Source: Liolophura sinensis (Eukaryota > Mollusca > Polyplacophora > Chitonida > Chitonidae). Taken from it: a stretch of 64,000 nucleotides of DNA. Each line of letters starts with the position of its first letter. Position 1 is the first letter of the stretch. Location of the stretch: NCBI RefSeq assembly GCF_032854445.1, contig NC_088295.1, positions 60,989,249 through 61,053,248 of the forward strand, given 5' to 3'. Positions 30,676 to 43,068 of this stretch are shown here, piece after piece. Made by a program: the position numbers and the translations under genes. A model generated the notes under the pieces. That model worked only from the letters and a program-made list of their open reading frames with translations, had not been told where the DNA came from and ran no database searches.

Positions 30676-30919
30676 GAATAGAAAGTGAAAGAAATTCAAT
30701 ACACGTTGGACAGCTCAGACTGTCGAAACTGTCGGAAGACGTTCTTGTAGCGTTTGTGAACGGCTTAAAGACGGTAAGTATATGTCAGCAATGTAGAAAT
30801 ACCTTCTTTCAGAGGCATTTAGGAATTGGGAATGGTATAGATTGACAGAGGCATTACTTATGGATAACAATTCCTGGATTTATTGTGTTGGTGACACAAC
30901 CCATAGGGAAGAACCCAAA

Positions 30920-31258
30920 GGATCTGTGTACTGCATTAATTGTGATTGTCAACAGTAATACATTGGAGAAACCGGTAGACCACTCAATATCAGAATTGCA
31001 GAGCACAAGGCCTCAGTAGAAAAATTAGATGGAAAATCAGCTCTCAGTGACCACATCAGAGCCCATCCAGAACACCAACTCCAATGGAACACAGTTCATA
31101 CCCTACAAAACAACCAGTCAGACTATAAAAGAAGGAAACTGCTGGAAGTCATCATGATCCGACGACACAATCCTCAGCTTAACCGAGACAGCGGGTACCA
31201 CCTACCGAGCGCCTACAATGACCTCATCAGATTAGACAGTGACCGCCTTAAACCCTGA
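30920..31258 (+). pseudogene. GIY-YIG endonuclease domain of a Penelope-like element, interrupted
   Basis: The frame reads GSVYCINCDCQQ, a stop (TAA at 30956-30958), then YIGETGRPLNIRIAEHKASV, a KRRKLLEVIMIRRHNPQLN segment and a TGA at 31256-31258. The paired cysteines before YIGETGR, the conserved R and E(H), and the downstream EVIMIRRHNPQLN block are typical of the domain, which nicks target DNA. The single in-frame stop indicates decay. Confidence 0.8.
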
Positions 31259-31366
31259 AGCCATTATTAACACTGAAGTTACTATCTATGTTACATTGTT
31301 GCCTGTTTTTGACACCACTCACTCTCTTACTGTATATATGTTGTCTTGTATCTCTGTATGTTCATA

Positions 31367-31408
31367 TGGTTTGATAACGACGTAAGAACCTACAGCGAAA
31401 CGTCACCA
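31367..31408 (+). ncRNA. Degenerate hammerhead-ribozyme-like motif in the Penelope fragment
   Basis: TGGT (31367-31370) can pair with ACCA (31405-31408) as stem I. TTGATAACGA sits where CUGANGA is expected, and GAAAC plus GTC (31397-31404) fit the other core strand and cleavage triplet. C3 and G8 positions are altered or an insertion is present, and stem II is poor. Hammerheads are known in Penelope-like elements, so this is probably a decayed one. Confidence 0.35.
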
Positions 31409-31469
31409 ACACAATAAATCCAGGAATTGTTATCCATAAGTAATGCCTCTGTCAATCAATATAGAAATA

Positions 31470-31890
31470 CTCATGAAGATTGCTATTGAAAATGTATTGA
31501 TTGACCTAACCCAGGCCTACATGAACAAGTAGGCTACATGTACCCGTAAGCAATATGTGTCTGAATGTACGCCGTAGATCTCATTAGGTGGATTACAATA
31601 TGTCTTCACTTTAAACCCAACAAATTATTAACTCATGTTTATTAAAACTAAGCCAATTCTGTTATACATAGCATTTCTTTATCAATTCGTGACAATCTTT
31701 AATCAGTTAGGATGGCAATCAGCGTTATAGGGTATACATCTGGACATGTATAAGCCTATATGTTACACTCCCAATACGTTGCAAATATGCCACGTCTGCT
31801 AACTGTCCTTAGTGACCTACAGAATGAAATATAGATATGACATTCATGTATGTGTACGCATATGTGCGTATACATAAACTTGGCAAGGTT
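31470..31890. other. Gene-free stretch
   Basis: No feature recognised. Confidence 0.4.
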
Positions 31891-31898
31891 AAGCCACA

Positions 31899-31927
31899 TA
31901 TATAAAGCGTGTCTCAGTGTATTCAGT
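31899..31927 (+). promoter_or_regulatory. TATA box with initiator-like sequence before a minisatellite
   Basis: TATATAAA at 31899-31906 is followed by TCAGT motifs at 31914 and 31923. The later one lies within ATTCAGTTCTCAG, similar to ATTCAGTACTCAG upstream of the globin gene. No convincing ORF follows, so any transcript would be noncoding or spliced. Confidence 0.25.
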
Positions 31928-31974
31928 TCTCAGTTCAGAGGTCTGTTTGTGTTTCTCTTTTCGTGTATACCGAG

Positions 31975-32700
31975 TTCTCAGTTCAATCCCATCATGCTGG
32001 TCAGCTCGGAGATGGTGTCTCCGGTTCTTTATGTGCCAATCCCATTATGCATGTCAGCTCGGAGATGGTGTCTCCGGTTCATTATGTGCCAATCCCATCA
32101 TGCATGTCAGCTCGGAGATGGTGTCTCCGGTTCATTATGTGCCAATCCCATCATGCATGTCAGCTCGGAGATGGTGTCTCCGGGTCATTGTACTTCTGTC
32201 CCGTGAGGTTCTCAGCTCGATAAAAGCTGGTGTTTCCTGGCCACATTGTACGCCTATCTCTATCTTTTCAGGTCCTCGAAAATTCGAAACTGGTATCCCT
32301 TTGTGATTTTTACATGTATCCCGCCATGTTCTATGCTCCTCACCTCGAAGGTTGTGTCTCCTGGTAATTTCTACATGTATACCGCCAGGTTCTCTGCTCC
32401 TCATCTCGAAGGTGGTGTCTCTGGGTGATTTCTACATGTATCCCGTCAGGTTCTCTGCTCCTCGCCTAAAAGCTGGTGTCTCTGGGTGATTTCTACATGT
32501 AACCCGTCAGGTTCTCTGCTCCTCACCTCGAAGCTGGTGTCTTCTGGTGATTTCTATATGTATCCCGCCATGTTCTTTGCTCCTCACCTCGAATCTGGTG
32601 TCTCTGGGGGTGATTTCTACATATATCCCATCAGGTTATCTGCTCCTCATCTAAAAGCTGGTGTCTCTGGGTGATTTCTACAATCCCGTCAGGATATCCC
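31975..32700. repeat. Minisatellite with 53-bp then ~61-bp units
   Basis: Four 53-bp units (CAGCTCGGAGATGGTGTCTC, CGGTTCATTATGTGCCAATC, CCATCATGCATGT) start at 32002, 32055, 32108 and 32161. They grade into about seven ~61-bp units (CTCCTCACCTCGAAGCTGG, TGTCTCTGGGTGATTTCTAC, ATGTATCCCGTCAGGTTCT). Both types share a CTCGrAGvTGGTGTCTC core. Overlapping ORFs are artefacts. 32701-33480 is unannotated. Confidence 0.85.
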
Positions 32701-33481
32701 GTCATGCGTAAGACATGTATGCATGTAGTTCTGACTAGGTCTACCAATATAGACTACCTTTAATGTTTATACAACGTTAGTTTCCTGCTATTACTTGCCG
32801 GAGAGAGAGAGCTAGTAAAACTGCACCTACGCATTTAGTGTTTAACAACTGGGATGTGCATGTACAGTGACGGTGCGTATTCAAGGCGTGATGTCTGACA
32901 TAGGCCTTTGGGACACACATGTACAAGTTAGGCAAGTATGAAATATTGTGTTTTACACACATAGGTATACAATGAAGAGCTATACATGTATACATGACAT
33001 TTACGTCAAAGCACAAAATATTGTACACGTATGAACAGGACGATCTCAACGGCAATCTCCTCCTACGACTTGAAAGTTTAACCGGATTTTGAGATCGTTC
33101 TGTTCCTATAGTCCGTTAGGTTTTAAACAGATAATTTTGTGATCGGAGCACTAAAATTTTCACCAATGCCACGAAACCAGACACTCTTGTCCAGGAACAA
33201 GTATGTTTTGGGTAAATCTCTATTGTTCGTATAATCGTGGGAAATGAATGGAAAAAGAACCCGTTCTTTTTGCAGTGGCCGATGGCCGTAATTCTCGGAC
33301 TCCAGATAGTCAAGGGTTAAAGATTACCTCTGTCCACGCCGCTGAAACCATTCAATTACGTATGAAATAGGCCAAGGCGTATTAGGCCTAGCTTACAGGC
33401 CTTGTTTTTAGGAAGACAGTCCTTCCTGGGTTCGTCTCTTATATCGCATAGAAAGTGAAAGAAAGTCAGTACACGTACGTG

Positions 33482-33766
33482 TTAGTGCCTGGCGACATGC
33501 GGTAATTCCATTCTGGCTATTGTTTGATTTCTTTCACCCATAAAACTGACCTTTGGATTCGTGATCATTGCATAAATGAAAGGTGCTACAAAAAACTGTG
33601 TATTTAGAAAGGAATAAACATCAAACAAATACTCGCCATGCAACAGCCTATGAAGTTGCGTCCCTTTGACTGCAACTGGCGATATATCACACCAGCATAC
33701 AAGAACGTGGGCGATTCTCTTTGGCTTCGTTACAGAAGCAACCTTGACTTTAGTGAAACATTTCAA
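33482..33766 (-). pseudogene. Possible rhodopsin-type GPCR fragment (TM6-TM7)
   Basis: The frame contains KPKRIAHVLVCWC (TM6-like), FDVYSFLNTQFFVAPFIYAM and TNPKV, resembling TM7 with a changed NPxxY (APFIY). No start codon, no earlier helices and no splice context are found. It is probably a relic exon or pseudogene; chance resemblance is possible. A ~35-bp segment just downstream (AGAAAGTGAAAGAAAG) is also found near 30674. 33780-34600 is unannotated. Confidence 0.3.
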
Positions 33767-34606
33767 AATTACGGGTAGTTACATCTGGTACCAGTTACAG
33801 GATAGCCTTGAATATACCTGAAGGTCTTTCTACTCGGAATGTTCAACATGTTGGGCCAAGGATGGCCCCAAACCAACGTTTGAGCGAGCTCCAATTTGAA
33901 ACATGATGGAGTTATCTGAACATGTACTTGTCAAATATGTGAAGGCCGGCAGTACAGAGGACCACTTCAAGCATTAGCCTACCAAAGAATCTACCCGCGT
34001 TGCATGTTCTTGATCTGTGTGCAGCTTACTGCATAGTGGTGGGGGTGTATAGCATAGTGGCTACATGTTAAAAGCTGTTAGATGAACAGCTATATTCTGT
34101 CGGAAATTTGGTCTTCAGTGCTTGTTATGTAGGACGACTATCGGTTAAACCGCAAAGAAAAGTTTTAGTTATCTATTGACCAGTGCCGGATTTATCTTTC
34201 TCTTGTAGGACGACGGTCATTTATACAATAATGGATGCAGGAGATTTTATATGTGCAAATAAAATTTCCATTGTGGATATGTACATACAGGTGTTTAACT
34301 GAATGTTACGCTTGAACATTCACTACATGTACATGTATATAGGCCTATATAAAACAGTCCAGAGGCGAAATGCCAACGTGTATGAGCCATGCATAGTCAA
34401 GGCTTTACTCATCCAATACAGGTGGAGCCGTGTTTTTGATGACGTCATTATTTGCTTTTTAAGCAGCTGTTCAATCGTGTTTACCTTCCCCAAGTGTGAG
34501 TTTTCCCCAATGATACCACACCAGTGCAGGTTAGAACATCACCATTTTGTTGTTTATCTCCATGCATGTTATATTTCAGTAGCGAGCAGATAATTTAATA
34601 TCGACA

Positions 34607-34650
<44 letters not shown>
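34607..34650. repeat. (AT)n microsatellite
   Basis: An uninterrupted AT dinucleotide run of about 44 bp. Confidence 0.95.
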
Positions 34651-34658
<8 letters not shown>

Positions 34659-34966
34659 ACATGTACGCGAAAATGTACAACTCAATCAACGAATCAACTG
34701 ATCAGCGAAATGATCTGGTACTGTATATATGTATATGAAGAAATAGGGACAAATCCCCTAGAGGAGAATTTACATAGGAAAGAAATAATAAAACGCCTTC
34801 TTGACTTTCTACGTTCTGTTATATTCCAACTGCAGTTTCAAACTTCATGTTATTTTCATGGGATATGAATGTCCACAGAGGTCTTTATATAGGATATATG
34901 GATAAATTGATGCTGGGAACAAGATCTTACATGTATAAAGCTGTTAAGTAGCGAACAAGAGAAAAA

Positions 34967-35017
34967 TCAGTACCTAAGAGTGTCTTTATTAGCAAATATT
35001 TGTACATTTAAAATGAG

Positions 35018-35094
<77 letters not shown>

Positions 35095-37906
35095 CGGCTC
35101 TTGCTGGCTTAAAATCTGCTAGAAAATCCAGAATCCCATTCAATTCAGCAGTAAATATCCATACTGCATCTGTAAGTCTAAACGCCTTACTATGGTGAAT
35201 TTCTGGGACACAAAATGCACAGCCGGTTTTGTCAGTATCCGGGCACTTTGAGGCATCTGTAAAAGCCTGTAGATAGTGGCTCCACGTTCTGGCAATATAA
35301 TCCCTAGAGAAAAGGGAGACAAACTCTGAGTTATCTGGCTTTTTCACTTCTCTGTGTAACGCTTGTGAAATATTCGGTAGACGTAACTTCCATGGAGGGA
35401 ACGCAGGAATAAAATTGTACCAGATTTGAATGCCGGCGATCTGCATTGTGTCGTACATACATTTCGCTCGTACACTAAAAGACTCTCTTTTATGGCGATG
35501 TTGAAGAGAGTCGGTGATATTACGCTTCCCTGGGGCACCAGGGAACCGTAAGAACACCAAGAAGAACAGGATGGGAATAGGTTCTGCCAATACGTACCTG
35601 AATTAGCCGGTCAGACACAAAACTTTTAACCCAACCAAATAAGTTACCACCAAAACCAAGGTCTCTCATCTTCATCAACAGGCCGTGTTTCCATAGCATA
35701 TCATAAGCTTTCTCGATGTCCAAGAAAACTGCAAAGACGGACTCTTTATTGGCAAAGGATCTAAGAATGGTTGATTCAAGCGTGACAATATGATCAGTGG
35801 TGCTTCTGTTTGCTCGAAATCCGCTTTGGGTGGGCGAATAAATGTTGTTTTTAATCAGAAACCAAACCAACATGGAATTCACCTTAGTCTCCAAGATTTT
35901 ACAAAGACAAAACGTCAGTGAAATTGGTCGGTATGATGACGGGAGCGATGCGTTTTTTTCCAGGTTTGGCAGTTGGTACTACTGTTGCCCTCTTCCATGC
36001 TAAGGGGAGATACATTTTATTCCACACAGAATTGTACAGAACTAACAAAACGTTCGAACATTTATCTGGCAAGTTCTTAATCATTGAGTAACTTATATTG
36101 TCTTCTCCGGCAGAGAGTTCTTCTTAGCTGAAGGAGCTTGTTTTCTCAGGGGGCGAAAACTCTTCATTTATTGTCAAATCATCAAATAATACATTTTCAA
36201 TAGAATTGGAGTTTTCCATGTTTTCCTTGTGTTCCCGAAATTCCAGATCGTAGTTATCCGAACTTGATATATATGCAAAGTTATCTACTAAAACATTGTA
36301 TTTTTCTTTGTCTGTAACGGAGCATGTGATATCAGTACTCAGCGTAGGAATAGTTTAGTGCGTACGATTTCCGCTGACTGCTTTCACCTGGGATCATACG
36401 GTCTTAAAAGAAGTACCATTGGTGAGATTTGAGCTATATTTACGCCAATGGGCTTTCTACCTTTGCTTAAAAACACACTGTGCAACAGCCTTACAACGTT
36501 TATATTCATGATATCTTCACAGAGACGCGTACGACATGCCCTATACTTTGTCCGGTTCCTGTCCCTTATAGCTGAGCTGCATTCCTCGTTCCACCATGGA
36601 ACTGGTGTCTTTCCTAGACTAGGGTTCCACTGAGGAATAGATTTCTTAGCTGCAAAATTGATAGCATCTACAACGTTTGAATTAAAAGTATCAATATCAT
36701 TGTCAAAAGTAGTTTCAAAAAAGCTCGTCTCACATTCCTTACAATATTTGTACCAGTTCTTCAATTTCCATTTAGGGAGGCCTACTCCAGAGCTGCAATG
36801 CGGTAACAAGGGGAGACATTGTCCACGTTCCAAGTGAAGGCAGGATATAGATCTGCAGTACAGATGGTAAGATCAAGTGCCGATACTTTGCCAGTACGGA
36901 TATCAAGTCCAGTACCGGAACCATCATTTAGGAGAACTAGATTATTTTCATCTATAAACTCAGCAACTGTACTGCCATTAATATCTGTGTTGTCATTTCC
37001 CTATAGTTCGTTATGAGCGTTAAAATCTCCGCATAATATTACTGAACCGTCCAATGACTCAAGTACTTTGCTCAGGTCACGTGGTTCAATCTTATTGCAG
37101 TGATTGTAAAGATTTACAATGTTCACAAAACGTTCCTCACACAATGCAATTTTGTAATACTGACATTCAATTGACTGCAGAATAGGTTGCACAACTTCTG
37201 TAAAAGACAAAGAATTCCTAATAAACGATACCAATCCTCCTCCAGCACGATTGACTCTATCAGCACGGAATATTCCATAGTCAGGGTATGTGAAGTCTAG
37301 ATGGGGTTTTAAAAAGATCTCCTGTAAGCAAACAACATCTGATTTATCTGTAAGCGATGACAGAAAAAATTTAAGTTCTTGACCATGTGAATATAAGGAC
37401 TGTATATTCTGATGAAGGAGATTGAAACCCATAATTATACAAAGAAGACCAATCAGAAGATGTTTAACTCGTACCTTATAATCCATTATTTCGAGCTTTT
37501 TTCTGTACTTTAACATATTCGTTAACTCAGCGGAGTCAATTATATCCGTGCCAAGGTGACGCTGAGCACACTCCGAAAGATATCTGATTATGTCAGAATT
37601 CTTAGGTATTTTACAGCAATGAAACAAAATCTCGATGAAGAAAGCAACTATGTTCGCGAGTACATCAGGCGCAAGACTATCGGTTTGTACACTCTCATTG
37701 TTTTCTGTTTGAGTTTCAACAGAACACATTTGGGGTGTCGGTCTTGGTGGGTGGTATTGATTCATGACAGGTATATTATGCTGTACTATGGCTGTATTTG
37801 ACATAACTGCCCAATTTTGGACACAAGCGAACATTATTTTATCCAAACTTAAGAGTTCGAAACTCGAACTTGACCTGAAACTCTTTATGGTGAATCCATG
37901 TAGCAA
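34967..37906 (-). mobile_element. Dead I/Nimb-like non-LTR retrotransposon (LINE)
   Basis: On the minus strand, fragments of one polyprotein occur in order. An AP-endonuclease domain lies at 37001-37906 (HQNIQS, VCLQEI, AGGGLVSFIR, CGDFNAHNEL). A linker with TPVPWWNEECSSAIRDRNRT lies at 36384-36833. The reverse-transcriptase start is at 35520-35894 (SGFRANRSTTDHI, AVFLDIEKAYD), with PQGSVISPTLFNI at 35475-35538. An RNase H-like segment (QAFTDASK, FTAELNGI) is at about 35105-35300. The pieces are in different frames with stops, and the segment carrying the catalytic Y-x-D-D is missing. An RNase H after the RT points to the I group. The 3' end runs into TA repeats. Confidence 0.85.
35019..35093. 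repeat. (TA)n microsatellite at the LINE 3' end
   Basis: Two TA runs separated by AAATAA. They directly follow the RNase H segment and may derive from the LINE tail. Confidence 0.95.
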
Positions 37907-38060
37907 GTTTCACATCAACACGATGAACCCCTTTTTTAGTAAAAAAAAAAATTGCGGGAAACTGTCATAGTCTAAAACCATAATAATTTTGTCCAAATTG
38001 GATTTACGGGAAACTTGAAGTCATGTACCAAGTTTGAAATGAATAGGACGGACAGAAACA
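37800..38060. repeat. Possible repeat flanking the LINE 5' end
   Basis: Two related halves (CCAAACTTAAGAGTTCGAAA with ATGTAGCAAGTTTCACATC; TCCAAATTGGATTTACGGGA with ATGTACCAAGTTTGAAATG) suggest an internal duplication. The function is unknown. 38061-38740 holds nothing recognisable. Confidence 0.35.
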
Positions 38061-38742
38061 CTGGCTTAACGGTTTGACAGAGGCGGAACAACGTGACCCC
38101 TTACCGCCACCCCCAGCACACCAGCTTGACTGTTAAGTGTGGCGCTTAGGATGGTTACCCATGTCACAATGTCTATATGTTGGACAGGAGACAGCAGCAA
38201 TTTGCGAAGGAGAGTTGATATTAAAACGGCATAGAGACTGCCACTGCCTGAAAATGAAAAGTCTCCGTTGCATATATATTCTTTAGCTAACCCATATGGG
38301 TTTATTAAGGAAATGTTTCTCCCAATAGTTCGGCGGGAAAGAATCTGTTCATAACAATGTCATGTCCTCTGCTTTGTCCGGTAAATTGCCTGCATGGTGT
38401 GTACAGCCAGCCATAATATTCGATAAGGTAATGCATCTTCTATATCTTAGCATGCAAAATGAGCTGTGCATCAACTCTTGAGGATGTTGGGAAAGTAGCT
38501 CAAAGTAAAAGAATCTTAACCGGATTGGGATAAGTTAGCGCGTATACATTAATATACGCACTAACTATACAAATTTGCCATTAATACCATCTGTAGATGG
38601 GAGAAATATGCCATTCAGGCCGTTTAAATAAATTCATTGTAGGCATCAAATCCGCTGCATCTACGCTATTTCCCTTTCTGGATGTTACTCTCACTGGATC
38701 CCAAGTTAAGCGATACACCGCTACACGGACTGAGGGGAAAGC

Positions 38743-38746
<4 letters not shown>

Positions 38747-38805
<59 letters not shown>
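38747..38805. repeat. (AT)n microsatellite
   Basis: An uninterrupted AT run of about 59 bp; the Tyr-Ile ORFs across it are artefacts. Confidence 0.95.
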
Positions 38806-38807
<2 letters not shown>

Positions 38808-38899
38808 CTAGCACAATCAATAACGCCGGCGAGGTGATATTTAAAAAGAACATGTTATACCACTCCGATGAAATACGAAGCACTGGTATTAAAAATGTA

Positions 38900-38950
38900 T
38901 TTGATTTGATCAATTTGTGTTTCACGCCATTCTCAAGGATACTTCAAACT
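38900..38950 (-). mobile_element. SINE tail fragment, minus strand
   Basis: TTTGATTTGATCAATTTGTG, TTTCACGCCATTCTCAAGGA matches the reversed SINE 3' end. 38951-41920 contains no gene I can identify, only a short 13-bp direct repeat (TTCAATGTCAT) at 39868-39905. Confidence 0.5.
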
Positions 38951-41927
38951 AAAACTTTGTCCAGATAACCTGTCCAAAATTTTTCCGTATGTATATATAG
39001 ATATATTTAGGATATGGATAATTCATTATGAGCAATGGGTGTTAAGAGCCATAAATAAAAATCTGAAGTAATGTGTACCGAATACTGCTGAAGAAAAAAT
39101 GACAAAAACTTTGTGATCAATTAACAAAAAATATATATTTATATAGCATGATGATTCGTCGATCCCCAAGGGGTATTTCATCACATATGTTTACTGTATT
39201 TTGTGTAAAAATCCATCACTGAGCACAAAAAATGTTCGATATATACATCTGTTAAGCGAACATTCTGTATCCCATGCATTTACTCAGAACTGACCATTAA
39301 AGGTCGATATTGTCAGTGATATTGTTACCGTTGACATCAGTAAAAACAGTTTGAGTCACAACATACACTGAAGATGTAATGTTAAAAATACATATACATA
39401 TTTCATTTTTACCATGATCATAATAAAATATTCATGGATTACGCATTTTCTTTATTTGGAATTTGAGAGTACATTAACATAATTCACAATAAATGTACAT
39501 AAATAAGTCTAATAACAAACCACTCAAATGACCCATGCAGAGTTTTCCATTTAGCAATATTTTTACCAAGTTACGGGTTAGTCTAACCCAGGCCATCCAG
39601 TGGCATCTCTCAATGCATATCTTCAGTCAAATGTTGCCCTCATTCGATGTTGTGCGATGAAATTAAGTCCGCCTTGCACACTTTTGACAGACACTCCGGT
39701 TGGTTTCAACGTGGAGGTAGATATTCTGTTCAACATACACCGTTTGAACAGTTCCTTTTGATCTATTATTTCATTGATCGAAACAGGCTACATGTATTTG
39801 AACTGGTCACGAATTGGCAAAGATGCTAGAGTCTGTATACATGTATATCCACTGATATCACATATTCTCAATGTCATTTTCAATGTCATATTCAATGTCA
39901 TTATCGTGCATGGAGTCTCACTTTAAAGTAGGCTGGTTGATATAATTTATTAGTTCCTATACGACCCAATGTTTCTATATTAGTCCACTAATGTCATCGG
40001 GGAGTCACCCGAACTACATCATGGTCGCAATGTTATCATACTTACAGCGATTTTAGTCCTATTATGTGCAGTTATGTAAAATAACTGTATATGAAAATGA
40101 AACATCTTGGACTGTGCACATCAGAGATATTTTCATACATTATGAATTCCGACTGAAGGGAATAAATTACGAAAACGTTTCCCTTCAAGGTTTATGAAAA
40201 TAATGATGTACCAGTGTTGAGCGAACAACACTACATGATGTAATTACAACTACGCGACCACTTCATTTGACAGCAGCGGAGCCGATGCATCAGTGGTGAT
40301 GTCAAGCAATGGTTCGTCTGACTTCCGGCGAGCGCGGGCACCTGTCTCTCCTTTGTTTATTTGGTAAGAATCTTGCCTGGGATACCGCTGTAACAGGAAG
40401 TGAAAGTAAAATGTAAGATGAAGACCTGAAAGCTGAAAAATTCATTCCTACGCTTTTCAAACGACATTTCGGTAGACATCGGTGGCACAACGATGATGTG
40501 GTCTTAAATGCAGTAATTCACACCATTCATTCGCTCAGTGAGAACACCAAGTCATTTGGAAGTACAATAATATGACGTTGGCTATGTCTATAGGTGGGTG
40601 AAATATCAACATTTCGTGGAATCGAGGACATTTAGGCTTTATTTCGTGACGCTTTATCGTTATTACAAGCAGAGCAATATTGCTGCAAAAAAGAGCTTTC
40701 AAAATAAACAAAAAAACGTACAGCCAGAAAAAAATTAATTTCATAATGGGGGAAAACGACCCTGTTGTCGACTGAGACATCAGTTGGGTAATGGTTTAAA
40801 GGTTTTCATTTCACTTCTGACGAAATACAACTCATACTCAGCAGACATGGAGTACATGACCTACAGCCATGCTTTGCGAAAGTGAAAGTAAAAGTGAAAT
40901 ACCTTTAAAGTCATACAGAAAAGCTATTTCTCAGAGATCACAGCATCAGAATTCACTGGTGAGAATCCTGAATTAATCCAGAATGCATCAATCTAAGGTG
41001 AAAGCATGGGATACAATACATCTGCTGAGAAGAACAATACTCTTGTGTCGGACTCAGAAAGCACGTGAGTGAAAATTTCCAGATTTCACTACTAGTAGTA
41101 ACTATCATAGCTTAAACAATTAAACTGTGATCAGAAATGGTATATTTAAGAAATAATGTTCGCGTCAGGGTAGTCTAATGGTAGTTTGACATCAAATCGA
41201 TGTGGAAGAGTTTACAAATTTTGACCTAAAACGACAACAAAAGTGGGGAGTTCAACTGACAAAAAAAAAAAATAATTGAAACACACACAAAATTAGGTCA
41301 ATCTGATACTGAATTTTATTTGGTTTACTTGTGTATATGCTTTGCGGTCGTGTTTTATTCTGTATTAAATTCATAAGCACTAAGTAACGAATGTTGAAAT
41401 AATGGAACACTTCAGTTCACATTTTCAATTCAATGTTAATTTCTCAACATATGTTGATTAATTACAAAACAATAACAGCATCATAGATGTGTGTTTAAGC
41501 TTATTATAAGTAAGCAAATAAATATATCATCATTTATATGTCGAAGGTATCATGAGAATAAATATGATTTACGTTTATAGTATTGTGAAATGCAATGGAT
41601 GACTATCACAATTTAAATTTGTAATGACGCAATGTGTACAAAGTTATATGTACATTAAACCAGCCCCGTGCACATGTTTCACTCAGTGCGCCGTACCAGT
41701 TACGTAAAATATACGCGTCACACTCATACATAAAGGTCACATGATGTACCACATTTGAAGATCTGGGTCAACGGCAATATATTGGCGGCAGTCAGACAAT
41801 AGCGTTCGCAGAGAGAAAACATGAGTAAACGGACTGAACATTGTGCAAAAAAAAACAACAACAGTTGAACCAGGATAAACATCAAACAAGGATTGGGAGT
41901 TGAAAAGGACGATCTGCAGCCAGTCCG

Positions 41928-42600
41928 CTATCGTGAGGATGTGAAGTTGATGTGAACTGTGCTGTTAGTTATTGTTGCATTGTTGAACAACCCCCTAAAA
42001 CTTTGAGGCGTGACTGAGAACTGAGATTTTGCCACATGGATGGTATTGCTACTGTTACGAGTAACATTACAGTCGACAGCGTCGGGCATTTGCACTGAGA
42101 GTGGCGTGACTGACATGGGAGAATTTTCACTCATAACACACTTGAAGCATGCAGAATATTGCTGATTTCACGGCGTTTTGAAACGGACGGTTTGGTGACT
42201 CCCTACACTGGATTCATTGCGGTGTCCTGTCACAGACATAACGTCCATCACAGAAACCCCGGCATCAGCAAGAACTGTGGCTGTCGTAGCCTGGTCGCAG
42301 TGATTTGTGTACCGGCGGCTAAGTTTTGCATCGCGGGAAATATCAGACATCATGGATCCGATCGTTTTGTGACCCATTGGTTGATTGCCATACCATGGTT
42401 TGTGGTCAACTGGGACGTTTAGGAGAGGCCGCTGAAAGAAAGACTCGCAGGAAGAATTTCTTTTCTCCAAATACAACTTGATACTATGTACAGGGCGCCT
42501 ATCATCTCCCGAAGCATACATTCGTGGATGTTATTATTTTCTCGGCTGTTGATGCCTTTGTGATTTTTGTCACTTTCATTAAAAGCCATTTTGACGATCT
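41928..42600 (-). pseudogene. Crypton-type tyrosine recombinase (DUF3504-like), inactivated
   Basis: From 42521 leftward the frame reads MYASGDDRRPVHSIKLYLEK, SSCESFFQRPL, KPWYGNQPMGHKTIGSMM, YTNHCDQATTATVLADAGVS and VTGHRNESSVGSH. It then meets TGA (42168-42170) and continues in frame to the family's usual tail (NNATITNSTVHINF). Upstream, NESDKNHKGINSRENNNIHE lies in another frame, implying a frameshift near 42521. This is the Crypton-derived tyrosine-recombinase fold also found in ZMYM2/KIAA1958-type host proteins. The HxxR arginine is Gln (NHCDQ) and the tyrosine nucleophile is His (GHRNESSVGSH), so it cannot be catalytic. The N-terminal part is missing. Confidence 0.75.
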
Positions 42601-43068
42601 GCTTTATTCAATGTAAACAACAACCTCTATCCACCCAGAGAACTACAATAGACCCGTCCAGAAGACAAACGCTTCGGTCTCGTGATCGGGGCATCCAACG
42701 ACTCAGATAATGTACACTTAGCACAATGCCAAATAGTGCGTGGTATGTAACAAAAAGGAATCGAAGGGTAATAGAATAATACTTCTTCTTACCTTGATGA
42801 AACGTCATATGCATAATTTCTGCATGTTTATTCTAATTCATAGAGGGGACAGTGGTGAGAAGGAAACAACAGAAAACTGTCTCATCGAGATAATTTGATC
42901 CTGTCTGTTTGGTTTAACGGACATCGGAAAATGTCTGTATAGGATAATGGTCATACGTGGGTCAGATTGCGGTTTGAAATAATCGTTTATCACGGATAAT
43001 GGCCAGGGGAGATTATCTCCCTGAAATAACCTTCATGAGGAAACTGCATGTCTGGAATAATGCTTAGA

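Larger units (their letters stand above)
30840..31457 (+). mobile_element. Penelope-like element 3' fragment with 56-bp inverted repeats
   Basis: A perfect 56-bp inverted repeat (30840-30895 and 31402-31457) encloses a frame encoding a GIY-YIG endonuclease, the C-terminal domain of Penelope-like retroelements. No reverse transcriptase is present, so this is a 5'-truncated, dead copy. TAGAAATAC occurs outside both ends (30794 and 31461). Confidence 0.8.

Noticed and set aside
31850-32404. Overlapping ORFs of 89-129 codons
   Set aside because: They follow the 53-bp and 61-bp repeat units with no family similarity.
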